DNA of 64,000 nt from Bimuria novae-zelandiae CBS 107.79 (lineage: Eukaryota > Ascomycota > Dothideomycetes > Pleosporales > Didymosphaeriaceae). A program made the translations under genes and the position numbers. Every line of letters begins with the position of its first letter. Within the stretch, counting starts at the first letter, position 1. Below are positions 1 to 9,720 of the stretch, piece after piece. Under the pieces are notes generated by a model that saw only the letters and a program-made list of their open reading frames with translations, made no database searches and was not told the origin of the DNA. The stretch covers positions 902,553-966,552 of the forward strand of contig ML976675.1 of the NCBI GenBank assembly GCA_010015655.1. Direction: 5' to 3'.

Positions 1-559
1 TTAACGGGGGTAAATTAACCTTAATATGCTAATGGATCCGTCTAACGCGGGGATACCGTACGTCATGTGAGAGTAGTATTTTATATTACTAGTGCTATTG
101 CTCCTCCGCCTCCGCAGGATGGCGATTCGGTAGCGATCTGGGTATAATAGACTTATAGAGAGCGATGAGGAGGGTGCCATAGACGTATATAGAGAGGATT
201 AGGAGCGTAAATAGCGTGAGAGGTTGCGTAGGGAAAGAGACAATTTAGTGTAGAGAGCTAGCGACGTTAGTAGAGAGGTTCTATACACTGCGTACAGGCT
301 ATTTTCTAATTAAAATTTAACTAAGTCTACGCGTACGCGCGCCTGTCTAGTAATAAAGTTACTTATAGAGGTGCTAAGACCTGCTAAAAACACTATACTT
401 TATCCACGCTAATAATATCTTTCCCTTTATAACTTTTTACCTATAACAGATATCGCAAAACAGATAATATTAATTAATTTAGTAATATTAGTTACACCTT
501 CTCTAGCTATTAAAGCTAAAGTTTTAAATAATAGCGAGTAACTTTTAGCGACCTCCGCG
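1..559. other. AT-rich RIP-type sequence without a legible gene
   Basis: TA-rich sequence with very few CA/TG dinucleotides, like the transposon relics next to it. I can follow no reading frame. It probably belongs to the same dead DNA transposon as the transposase relic on its right, but I could not define an inverted repeat at its outer edge. Confidence 0.5.
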
Positions 560-1560
560 ATATCGTCGTAGACACTAATCCTTTAGTATTATGCCTTATT
601 TAGCACCTACGGCACCTACCTATAGAACTTAAAGAATCCTTGCGCGGATTTTGCCTAATTATAGCATATATTCTATACTGCCTCTTCTAAGAAGTAGGCA
701 AAATCCTCGTACGTATAAGCGCGTTTGTAGTGCTTTTTTATCTAGTTTTTTAACGCCTTAAAGGTCTGCTTAATTAGGTTAAAATCCAGCGAGTATAGTA
801 GTAAATATTTAAGTACAACGCCCGCCTCCGCGCATAATAAGACGATCTTTTTTAACCTGTAGATAGAGGTATTATTAAGGACTATTACTAATTATTTACC
901 TAGTTAAGGATTATAATAAGGGAGTACTTTATTTGCTAGAAACTCCTCTATTAAATCTGCGGTAATTACTCCTTAGTATAAGACATAATTAACGTAACTA
1001 TCTATATCTATAGCAGGGAGTAAGCTCCACCTCTCCGTGCGTTGCGCTAAGTATTATACGTCTACTAGCGTGTTTATAGGTAACTAGGCATACTTTTTAT
1101 CGCTAGTTCTCTTATTACAGGCGCTCTTGTCGAGGCAAACAACCTACTCTAGTTTATATATTTGTTGGCAGCGTGTACGAAACACCCGACGGAGGCCTTT
1201 ATGGCGCTCCCTGGTAGCTTTTAACGTAGCTTTTCGACTCCACCTTATGCCAGCGAGAAATCTCGTGATAGTGGCTATTAATACCTGTAAGTTAAAGTCG
1301 TCGCACAAGAAGGCCTGCATTTTATCGAGATATGCCGTAGGTTTGCCCCGTAGGAACTCTAATAAGGCGTCTTTATGGCATTAACGCAGCGATAGTAGCT
1401 GACTAATTTTAATATATCGCGGAGGGTATGGCTAACCAAACGCTTCTAGATTAAGTTAGTATTTCTATATAGTTTTAGTGTTAACTTTAAGAGATCTATA
1501 AATCTCGTGGTTTTTTTACCTTGCCTTTATGCGCTTAACAATTGCCTGCACTATTAACGC
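560..1560 (-). pseudogene. Tc1/mariner-type (DDE_3) transposase relic, RIP-inactivated
   Basis: On the minus strand one reading frame can be followed for about 300 codons although several stops cut it. Successive blocks match the DDE_3 endonuclease fold. First comes VVCLDKSACNKRT, around the first catalytic Asp. Then come WSLLPAIDIDSYVNYVLY, VIVLNNTSIYR (second Asp now Asn), AGVVLKYLLLYSLDFNLIKQ (last Glu now Lys) and TFKALKN-stop-IKKHYKRAYTYEDF. The stops and the D-to-N and E-to-K changes are all C-to-T or G-to-A transitions of the CA/TG type, as RIP produces. The family moves DNA by cut and paste at TA sites. No ATG or element ends could be fixed, so the limits are approximate. It is certainly non-functional. 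Confidence 0.75.
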
Positions 1561-1692
1561 CTATAGTCTATAGCCTATAGGCCTCCTAGAATTAATTAGC
1601 ATACCGTATAGAACTCTAGTAATAAGAAAAGTTAGTGTAATTTCCTTAATTACATCGTCTCTTATATAATTTTATATAAGCGATAATGAAAG

Positions 1693-1723
1693 CACCACCC
1701 CCTGCACTAATTCGTGGGACACT
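1693..1723 (+). repeat. left terminal inverted repeat of the Tc1-like element
   Basis: Exact inverted copy of 3289-3319, 31 of 31 bases. It contains GCACTAATTCGTGGGACAC near its inner end. Confidence 0.95.
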
Positions 1724-1767
1724 TTCTAATGAGTCAGCACCCCGCACTCAACACCAAATCTCGCCAT

Positions 1768-1789
1768 CGTCGACGTCGACGTCGACGTC
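1768..1789. repeat. short CGACGT repeat just upstream of the transposase start
   Basis: About 3.5 perfect copies of the 6-base unit CGACGT, lying between the left inverted repeat and the ATG at 1799. It could be part of the element's leader; no function is evident. Confidence 0.7.
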
Positions 1790-1798
1790 CATAACACC

Positions 1799-3136
1799 AT
1801 GAAATTACGTTCAAATAAGACGATTGATAGCTCGTTAGAAAGGCCTCGTACGCCTGTACAAGATGCCGTCCTCAAAGAGCCTAATACAGAGGAGCGTTCA
1901 CGATTTTTTGAGGCTATACAGCATAACAACAATGTTACCCCTTTCCGCGATATCTGTGCCCAGCATGGCATAGGAAAGTCTACAGGCTATCGCTGGATGA
2001 AGGAGTTTAAGAAATACAACGACTGTCGACGCGTACGCAAGCGTAAGAGCCAGGAAAAACATACAAAGCTTGGGCATCCATGGCGTGTAGATGAGTCGAC
2101 GCTCAGAGCTTTGATGGACGACGCCACAAACCCCGTCAGAGACAAACCCTTAGGCGTACAGATCCGTACGAACAATATACCACTTACAAAGCGTACCTTA
2201 GAGCACAATCTCCGTACAAGGATCCATGCCGGCGTCTATAAACAAGCCTACACAAAGAAGGAGATATCACTCGACAATAAGTATCTCCGCGTAGGCTACG
2301 GCTACGTCAATCAATGGCAGCCTATCTTTGGCTTCTGGGATGCCGTTTACTGGACCGACGAGGCTCATTTCAATCCAGAGGAGGACTTTTAGAAGCCTAG
2401 CATCCTACGCTACGAGGGAAAGCGCCTTAAGACAAATAATATAGGCGTACGGAAGCCCGTGAAGAGCTCTCCTTTAACGTTACACATGTACGCCACTGTA
2501 AATTGGTACTACAAAGGCCCTCTCGGCTTTTACAACGACAATGTTGACATGTTAACGCTGCCAAAGCCTCTGCAGAGGCCTCGCAAGTATAAGTACGAGA
2601 CCCAGCAGAAATATAAGGAAAGGCTTACTGAGTGGGAGCTTAAATGCCCTCCAGCTATTGAGGGAGACGTCGGCGGCCATCATATGACTCAAGAGTACTA
2701 CACAGAGCACATATTGCCGTCGTATATAGACGCTGTACAACAGGCTCGTATAGGTGCTACAATAGAGCAGCGGGAGTGGCTCCTACAGGAGGATAACGAC
2801 CCATCTCATGGCACAAAGTCCTTCAACAACGTCTCTAGAAAACTCAAGGATGTGAATTGGATCCGTACACTACTCCATCCAGGCCAGTCGCCGGATCTCA
2901 ATCCACAAGAAGGCGTATGGCTTATCCTCAAACAACGCGTAAAAAGACGTCTTAACAGTCCCCTGCCGCCCGAGACTATATGGGATGGTACAAAGCAGCA
3001 TCTTAAGGAGATCCTCGTACAAAAATGGGCTATGCTTACGCTTACAGAAATACGTAGGTTAATTTCTAAGATGCCATCTCGGTGCAAGCAACTAGCGACC
3101 AACGGCGGTAAGGCTATTCGCTCAAAACACTGGTAA
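1799..3136 (+). pseudogene. Tc1-like transposase, one in-frame stop
   Basis: One frame of 445 codons from ATG 1799 to TAA 3136, broken only by TAG at 2390-2392 (codon 198), which fits a CAG-to-TAG or TGG-to-TAG change. Residues about 30-75 form a helix-turn-helix DNA-binding region (DICAQHGIGKSTGYRWMKEF). The catalytic triad of the DDE fold is visible: Asp187 in VYWTDEAHF, Asp332 in LLQEDNDPSHG and Glu371 in SPDLNPQEGVW. The second Asp and the Glu are separated by 38 residues, against 34 in Sleeping-Beauty-type Tc1 elements. The C-terminus carries a basic stretch and NGGKAIRSKHW, like the usual C-terminus of Tc1 transposases. The gene fills the space between the two inverted repeats. As written it makes only the N-terminal 197 residues, without the second Asp and Glu, so it should be inactive unless the stop is read through. 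Confidence 0.85.
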
Positions 3137-3288
3137 ATCACCAAAAAAAATTGTACAAGATTCTTATGCATATACAAATTACTATATAAACTAAAATCTA
3201 CGCTCTATTCTGATGTATGTGGCTGGTCGCAGCGCTGAATAAATCGTGGTGTTAAGACTGATGGCCGGTGCTGCTTACCTCAGCGCGG

Positions 3289-3319
3289 AGTGTCCCACGA
3301 ATTAGTGCAGGGGGTGGTG
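3289..3319 (-). repeat. right terminal inverted repeat of the Tc1-like element
   Basis: Exact inverted copy of 1693-1723. Confidence 0.95.
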
Positions 3320-3389
3320 AAAGTGGGGAAGCGATTACCTAACAAGCGCCCAGAGTGGGTCGGGACGGTCTTTTACAAAAGCACCGATA

Positions 3390-3440
3390 ACGTGTCCGTG
3401 CGCGTGCCAAGCCACTTCGCGTGACAAGCCACCCAACACC
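3390..3440 (+). repeat. left terminal inverted repeat of pogo-like element A
   Basis: 51 bp, starting ACGTGTCCGTGCGCG and ending CCACCCAACACC; inverted partner at 6364-6414. Confidence 0.85.
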
Positions 3441-3542
3441 ATAATAGCTTATGCAAGAATGAGGCTGCAGAACTACCCACAAATAATATTATTATAAGAT
3501 TTTTTACTAGGGTAGTTAATCGATAGCTACAATTAATTTGCA

Positions 3543-6339
3543 CTACTTAAATCTATCTAGAAGCTTAACGTCGCGGCCGCTGCGTGTAGATTTGCTCAGG
3601 GCAGTAGATGCGCCCTCTAAGGCCTCCCTAACATCTATAGCATTAACAACACGTTTTGGACGCTTTCTGCTCTGTGTAGATGGCTAAGAAGCCTTTCTCT
3701 TACACCTTTAGGATAGTTATAGAGCTTTTTCTGCGTTGCGGGCAGACTTCTAGGCGGCGCGCTAAGCTACCTTTTTAGCCCTCTCCTTTTCTATCGCCTT
3801 CTTAGCTGCCTCTTGCGCATTACGCTTTTCCTGCTACATTTTCTCCTTATATAGCTTAGCTACCTTCTTTAGCCCTACTATTTTTACTTTTTAAAGCTAC
3901 TACTACTTATCCTCTTATTCCTTAATAGATTAATAAACACGTGCCTCCCTCACCTTCCTTAGTAACTATAAAATAGCCCTACTCTAATACTTCTAGCGCT
4001 ATTAGAGATCTAGAGTCTTGCCCTTCTTTTTACGCTTCTCCTTAATAGATAGTGCCTGCTTAATCCCATCCATCTCATGCTTAAGTAGCTTATTTTAGAC
4101 AGATAGGTAGTGGAGCGATTAACGAAGCTTCTTTATATCTTAACTACCCTAATCCTTTACTACTAATTGTATAAGCCTATCTATCTTTCTCTAGTCATGA
4201 TCGCTAAGCCCTAATAAGGAGTTATCGCCTGATTCTTGATCCTAGGCGAACCTATCCAGGATAGGATTAGAATTAGGTGGCTTAGTTAGTTGGTTGGTTG
4301 GTATTTATTTTTCGTCTAGTTGATAGGGATTAAGTCCACCATCTCGCCTCCCGAAGGGTATATACGACGTGCTAAGCTATAGAATTATAGTACTAACATA
4401 CTACCTTAGAAAGCATTTCTTGCCTGCGCGGGTATTGCTACCATTTTAAGCTATAGCTCCCCTTCCTGTTGGGGAGACTAAGCAGTGTATGTACATTAGG
4501 GTAAATCCCTTATATGTGTTTAGAGGCAGTTTAGTGCTGTGAGAAGAAAGAAAAGGAAAGAGTGAATAGGTGTGGAGAGCCAGTGCTCTATTAAATTGGA
4601 GCCGTGGCTCTGCGCGAGGAGAGCCTTTGTACCAGGCTTGGCGATGCCTGTGTCGAAGGAGATAGGTGTAGTAGGAAGGCAGAGCCAGGCCTGTCCTTCT
4701 TTTTTATCCCTAAGAGTCGTATAATATAAGGCTAGGCTGGCTGCCTTGTTTGCGTGTTATGTCAGGTCAGGGACGCTAATAGTTAGTCTTTAGAGAGCTG
4801 TGGGCAGCTTTCGTCGTTGTAGGTGTTAAGAGCTAGTGCTTTGTTAAATCGTGCTATGGCTCTTCGCATGGAGAGCCTTTGTATTTAGGCCTAGCAGGTG
4901 CCTATATCTTGCAAGAGCAAGGAGTGTCACGACTATCTCCTTATCTTAGCTATAGTTATAGCCTTTGATTAAACGTGAAAATCTAAGCGGCGCACGGGCT
5001 ATTTTAAAAAGATTTTAGCTTACTAAGGAGCTAAAAGAGAAAATAGGGCAGCGCGCCTGCCACAACGCCTGTAGCTAAAAGAGGACGCTAGAAAATAGAT
5101 TTACGAAGGCATTTAAGTCGTGTTTTGACAAAAAATTGATGGATATCGACCTTTCGGTGACCTGGAAAAGTTAATGTTTGGTGTAGAATTAGGTGGCGAT
5201 ATGCCTGTGGCTCTAAAAGAGCTAAGAATAGTTAATTCCTTAAAGGAGGCCTTTCACGCATTCTAGAATAAGGGGAAGAAGTCGTCTTTAGTGATAGAAG
5301 CTAGGCCTTAGCTTCTATAAAGGTATCGTAATAGCTCTGCTAAGTATGCTGTTAATAAAGGCTTAAATATTGCAACGTTAAGTAGCTAAAGCGTATAAGT
5401 TAAGTAAGAAGGCAGGATAGCAAGCAGGATCCTATGCTTATTATAATAGTTAATAAAGTCTATAGTAACATAAGATCCGTGGCTATCTATAATTAAAAGA
5501 CGATATAATCGTCAAGTCTTCTTTTTTATATAGTAATCGAACACCTGCTTAAGCCAGGCAAGCCCGATATTGTTATTTATCCAGCCAGAGGATAATAAGG
5601 TAATAAAGACTTCATGTTCTCCTGCCTTAATATCCTCTACCCAGCTTAATTAGATGCCCTTGTTGGCGGCCTCATAAATAAGGCTTAGCGGCAGAGCTGA
5701 TCCATTAGCGTAGATACATGCCAGGAGCGTGATTCATGCGCGATTGCCATCTTGGAGTGATGCCCTAACCTCCTTCTCCCACATTCGTCTGCTGAATATT
5801 CTCTTTAATCTACTAATAATACCGATCAGGACGCCTTTTTTATCCATATTATAGATATAACGAGGATCTATGCGATATTCATCCATCTTACTATATAAAA
5901 GGTTAAAATAGAGGCGATATTTATCTACTAAATTAGCTTTGTGGCGATTGTTGTCCATCCCGACGGTCTATTAGGAGATGAGATAAATGCTGTATTAGTT
6001 AATAAAGCGAGTAACCTAGCTCTCGCTAACTAGCTCCTTTGCTATCGTAGAGGCAAAATTCTGTATTATCTCTCTAGTAGGAGGTGTATGTCTCTTTGTA
6101 AGTCCTTCGATATATCGTACAAGCTCCTGCTCTTGTTGTAGTGTAAGTTTCTGCTAGTTGATATTCTTGGCTTTATTTGGGGCCTGAACGCGCTTGTGTC
6201 TTCGGGACAACGTAGTCCGATCTACACCATAGGTAGCCGCTATTTTTCTATATGAAAATTTTTCTCCTGGATCCAAAGATTGAATAGCTTCAATCGCATC
6301 TTCAATTGCCCCCATATTGGTGGAGTTACGACGCGTCAA
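3543..6339 (-). pseudogene. pogo-like (DDE_1) transposase A, RIP-damaged and interrupted
   Basis: The frame starts at ATG (6337-6339) with a psq/CENP-B-like helix-turn-helix region (FSYRKIAATYGVDRTTLSRR) and continues through stops. Further on YIYNMDKKGVLIGIISR holds the first catalytic Asp, followed by a DDE_1 core. The C-terminal tail is Lys/Glu-rich and ends in a GRDVKLLDRFK-like motif at 3543. Element B encodes the same protein without the insertion and can serve as a guide. Stops are CA-to-TA type. In addition 4282-5184 is foreign DNA inside the coding region, so without it the gene would be about 1.9 kb, normal for pogo. The family acts as a nuclear transposase; this copy is dead. Confidence 0.8.
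4282..5184. mobile_element. 0.9-kb insertion of unknown class flanked by a 13-bp direct repeat
   Basis: Compared with element B, transposase A is interrupted here. The 13 bases AGAATTAGGTGGC occur on both sides (4269-4281 and 5185-5197) but once in B, so they look like a target-site duplication. The left edge is a TTAG/TTGG microsatellite (4282-4300), which read on the minus strand could be a retroposon tail. The body holds two diverged copies of an 80-base segment (about 4573-4655 and 4829-4911, sharing GGAGAGCCTTTGTA). I see no protein frame, LTR ends or inverted repeats. A SINE-like retroposon is possible; the class is unresolved. Confidence 0.55.
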
Positions 6340-6363
6340 AGTTAGTGAGTCATTCAGTCTTTA

Positions 6364-6414
6364 GGTGTTGGGTGGCTCGTTACGCGAAGTGGCTCGGCAC
6401 GCGCACAGACACGT
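6364..6414 (-). repeat. right terminal inverted repeat of pogo-like element A
   Basis: Inverted partner of 3390-3440, ending GACACGT at 6414 and followed by TA and then element B. Confidence 0.85.
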
Positions 6415-6416
6415 TA

Positions 6417-6471
6417 ACGTGTCTGTGCACCTACTGTAATGCACGGATTCAGCCAATGCACGCCGAACATC
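6417..6471 (+). repeat. left terminal inverted repeat of element B
   Basis: Pairs with 8481-8530; contains a 5-base insertion (CTACTGT region) absent from the right arm. Confidence 0.85.
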
Positions 6472-6473
6472 CG

Positions 6474-8378
6474 ACGCGTCAAAACTCCCTACTTTCAACA
6501 CGCGATAACTCCACCAATATAGATCCAATTCAAGCTGCGATAGATGAGATCGAATCGCGAGAACCAGGAGAAGATTTTTCATATATAGAAATTACTACCA
6601 GATATGGTGTTAATCAATCTACACTCTTACGAAGGCACCAAGGTGTTACCACGACGCGTGCAGCCAACACAATCAATCAGCGAAAGCTTAACCTACAGCA
6701 AGAGCAGGAGCTTGTACGATATATTAAAAGGTTCACAGAGAGACATATACCTCCTACTAGAGAGATAATACAGAATTTTGCCTTGACAATAGCAAAGGAG
6801 CCAGTTAGCGAGAGCTGGGTTACCCGCTTTATTAACTAACATAGCATTTATCTTATCTCGCAATAGACCGTCGGCATAGATAGCAATCGCCACAAAGCTA
6901 ATTTAGTAGATAAATATTACCTTTATTTTAATCTTATACATAGCAAGATTAATTAATATCGCATAGATCCTCGTCATATCTATAATATAGATAAAAAAGG
7001 TGTCCTGATCGGTATTATTAGTAAAACAAAGAGGATATTCAGCAGACAAATATGGGAGAAGAAGGAGGTTAGGGCATTACTCTAGGATGGCAATCGCGCG
7101 TGGATCACGCTCCTAGCATATATCTACGCTAATAGATTAGCTTTGCCGCTAAGCCTTATCTATAAGGCTGCTAACAAGGACATCCAATTAAGCTAGGTAG
7201 AGGATATTAAGGCAGGATATTATGAAGTCTTTATCACCTCATTATCCTCTAGCTAGACAAACAACGATATTGGGCTTGCCTGGCTTAAGCAGGTGTTTGA
7301 TCGCTGTATAAAAGAGAAGGCTTGACAATTATATTAACTTTTAATTATAGATAGCCACGGATCTCATGTCACTATAGACTTTATTAACTATTATAATTAG
7401 AATAGGATCCTACTTGCTGTCCTGCCTCCTTATTTAACTTATACACTTTAGCTACTTAATATTGCGATGTTTAAGCTTCTATTAACAGCCTACTTAGCAG
7501 AGCTATTAAGATATCTTTATAGAAGCCAGGGCCTAGCTTCTATCACTAAAGGCGACTTCTTTCCCCTATTCTAGAATACGTGGAAGGCCTCTTTTAAGGA
7601 ATTAACTATCCTTAACTCTTTTAGAACTACAGGTATATCGCCACCTAATCCTGACCCTATCCTTAATAGGTTCACCTAGGATCAAGAATCAGGCAATAGC
7701 TCCTTATCAGGGCTTAGCGATCATGACTAGAGAAAGATAGATAGGCTTGTAAGCTCTATAGTAAGTAATTAAAGTAGCAAGGATACACAGAAGCTTCGTT
7801 AATCACTCCACCACCTATCTGTTGAAAATGAGCTACTTAAGCATGACAACGATGGGCTTAGGCAGGCGCTATCTATTAAGAAGAAGCGTAATAAGAAGAG
7901 TAAAGCTCTAGACCTTTAATAGCGCTAAGAGTATTATGGTAGGGCTATTTTATAGTTACTAAGGAAAGTAAGGGAGGCACGTTATTATTAATTAATTAAG
8001 AAGCAAGAGGATAAGCAATAGTAGCTTTAAAAAGTAAAAATAGCAGAGCTAAAGAAGGCAGCTAAGCTATACAAGGAGAAAATCCCGCAAGAAAAGCGTG
8101 CAGCGAGAGAGGCAGCGAAGAAGGCAAAGGAGAAGGAGAGAGCTAAAAAGGTAGCTTAGCGCACTGCCTAGAAGTCTGCCAATAACGCTAAAAAGGCTCT
8201 ACAACTATCCTAAAGGAGTAAGAGAAAAGCTTCTCAGCTATCTCTACAGAGTAGAAAGCGTCAGAAACGTGTTATTAATGCTACGGATATTAGGGAGGCC
8301 TTAAAGGGCGCATCTGCTGCCCCAACCAAAGCCACACGAAGTGGCCGCGACGTCAAGCTTCTAGATAGATTTAAATAG
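6474..8378 (+). pseudogene. pogo-like (DDE_1) transposase B, RIP-damaged
   Basis: The N-terminal 120 residues are open to 6839 (DPIQAAIDEIESREPGEDF, then the helix-turn-helix FSYIEITTRYGVNQSTLLRR and KLNLQQEQELVRYI). The frame continues with stops through a DDE_1 core and ends KLLDRFK at TAG 8376-8378. The ATG used by transposase A is replaced by TCA here (STRDNSTNI against MTRRNSTNM), so the natural start is gone; an ATG at 6456 lies inside the inverted repeat. Loss of the start and many CA-to-TA stops make it inactive. It lies directly beside the 5' end of A, in divergent orientation. Confidence 0.8.
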
Positions 8379-8480
8379 TGCAAATAAATCGCAGCTATCG
8401 ATTTACTATCCTAGTAGAAAATCTTATAATAATATTGTTTGTGGGTGGTTCTACAGCCTTATTTCTAATAGAGCGTTTAT

Positions 8481-8530
8481 GGTGTTCGGCGTGCATTGGC
8501 TGAATCCGTGCATTGGGTGCACGGACACGT
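8481..8530 (-). repeat. right terminal inverted repeat of element B
   Basis: Starts GGTGTTCGGCGTGCATTGGC and ends GACACGT, followed by TA. Confidence 0.85.
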
Positions 8531-8532
8531 TA

Positions 8533-8646
8533 AGGCCAGAACGCGAAAACAGTGACTCACGCGGGTATTATATGCGACGACCGTATCTGTAGCTAGGGGG
8601 CGCGGAACGAGGATACCGAGGACGCTATCTGGAAGAGGGGAGGTGA
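8533..8646 (+). other. possible internal 3' end of a lost gypsy copy, ending in a polypurine tract
   Basis: The last bases before the first LTR read GAAGAGGGGAGGTGA. The other two LTRs of the array have similar tracts directly upstream (AGGGAGGAGATAA before 15001 and AAAGAGGGGAATTAA before 19662). A polypurine tract marks a 3' LTR, so LTR-1 may be the 3' LTR of an upstream copy whose body is gone. There is also loose similarity to 19580-19660. Confidence 0.4.
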
Positions 8647-9101
8647 TGTTAGGATCTGAACATGTATAGGACGCGGAGGACCAACGGGCCCTTAGCGGGG
8701 GTGACACTTGGTGGGGTTGCGCAACCGAGGTCACGTGATGTACCATCCAGCCAAGGCAGCACCAGCCATGGATGGCAGCACCAGCCATGGAAGGCAGCAC
8801 CAGCCGTGGATGGTAACACCAGCCATGGATGGCAGCAAGACCTTGGATGGTACAGAAATCCTTATGTATATAGGAACGCGAGAATGATCTCTCATATTCG
8901 CGTTCAACCTGTTTATCAATCTATCGTTTGGATCTGACTAAGCAACCTTGTTGATTTGATTGTGCTGTACACACCTTCGATACCAACGCCCTAGTGATAA
9001 GCGTGAGCTATCACTACACCCTCTCCCGTCCTACCAAGTACTCCTGCCCGAGAACCAACCTTAGCCCATTTAGGACTAGCTCTCCTAGATGGAACCTAAC
9101 A
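8647..9101 (+). repeat. LTR-1 of the Ty3/gypsy array (455 bp)
   Basis: Starts TGTTAGGATCTG and ends GGAACCTAACA. The last 235 bases align without large gaps to the ends of LTR-2 (to 15447) and LTR-3 (to 20076); all three share GTATATAGGAACG-like and GAGAACCAACC blocks. It is much less RIP-damaged than LTR-2 and LTR-3. Its U3 part contains a 19-bp minisatellite. Confidence 0.75.
8742..8850. repeat. 19-bp minisatellite in the U3 part of LTR-1
   Basis: About five tandem copies of CAGCACCAGCCATGGATGG with single-base variants; the outer copies are diverged. No such repeat is present in LTR-2 or LTR-3, which carry different repeats at the same place. Confidence 0.85.
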
Positions 9102-9720
9102 AAAAGATTATAATGCTTTTTATATTAATATTAAATTATACATTAAAATTACTAATTAGGAAGCTATCGCCGAACGAGCTATTTAATAACTTAAGTAAAC
9201 TTATTTAGTAGCTAAGTATAAATCTAAATTCCGCAAGAATGCTAACTAATTTAAGTAGTATAATATTAGCCTTATAACTATATTTTATAAGAGATTAAAG
9301 CGACATGTACGCGAGGAACTATTACGTAATAAAATAAAGACTAATACCTTATAAGAACTTGTAGTTGAAGCAACTTAAATTAATAATAAATAGTATACAC
9401 TAAAATAAGACCTATGCTGAAACTAAAATAAAAGAAAAGTTATAGAGTACTTACTATAAAGGTTAATTATTATAACTCTAAATAATAGCCGCAGCGTAGA
9501 AACTAAGTTAACTATAGTTACTAACTAATAAAAGGAATCTAGTACTAACAAGTTAACGTAATAGAGAAAAGAATAGGAAAGATTAAAGGCTTTTATAAGT
9601 CTAACTACAGACGTACCCTAAATAGAACCTATAGTTAAGGGACTAGGGCACGTCTTTACTATACGTATAATAAACTAGGCCACATAACCAGGAAGTACAG
9701 ATCTAAGAACAAGGTTATTA
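9102..9720 (+). pseudogene. gag remnant of gypsy copy 1
   Basis: A frame with stops reads LKRHVREELLRNKIKTNTL followed by ELVVEAT, a pattern typical of Ty3/gypsy Gag (Retrotrans_gag). At about 9660 YTYNKLGHITRKY is a zinc knuckle (C-x2-C-x4-H-x4-C) whose Cys codons have become Tyr through G-to-A change. Gag forms the particle that packages the RNA. Inactive. Confidence 0.65.

Larger units (their letters stand above)
1693..3319 (+). mobile_element. Tc1-like DNA transposon with perfect 31-bp terminal inverted repeats
   Basis: The 31 bases at 1693-1723 are the exact reverse complement of 3289-3319 (they begin CACCACCCCCTGCAC). The 1627-bp element carries one transposase frame with a single internal stop and normal CA/TG content, unlike its RIP-scarred surroundings, so it is probably young. 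The flanks do not show the TA duplication expected of Tc1/mariner; instead AAAG lies directly outside both ends (1689-1692 and 3320-3323). Confidence 0.85.
3390..6414 (-). mobile_element. pogo-like DNA transposon A (3025 bp, minus strand)
   Basis: Terminal inverted repeats of 51 bp at 3390-3440 and 6364-6414 match at 47 of 51 positions; all four differences are transitions. Both ends start ACGTGTC and are flanked by TA (3388-3389 and 6415-6416), the target duplication of the pogo/Tc1 superfamily. It carries a RIP-damaged transposase on the minus strand, interrupted by a 0.9-kb insertion at 4282-5184. The right end abuts element B with only the shared TA between them. Confidence 0.85.
6417..8530 (+). 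mobile_element. pogo-like DNA transposon B (2114 bp, plus strand)
   Basis: Inverted repeats at 6417-6471 and 8481-8530 share ACGTGTC, GCACGGATTCAGCCAATGCA and CGCCGAACA, with a 5-base length difference between the arms. TA flanks both ends (6415-6416 and 8531-8532). It encodes a pogo-like transposase on the plus strand, related to but distinct from that of A. The outer seven bases equal those of A while the inner repeat sequence differs, so A and B are sister subfamilies. Confidence 0.85.

Noticed and set aside
8742..8850. CRISPR-like array
   Set aside because: The units are contiguous 19-bp repeats without spacers, inside an LTR of a fungal retroelement.
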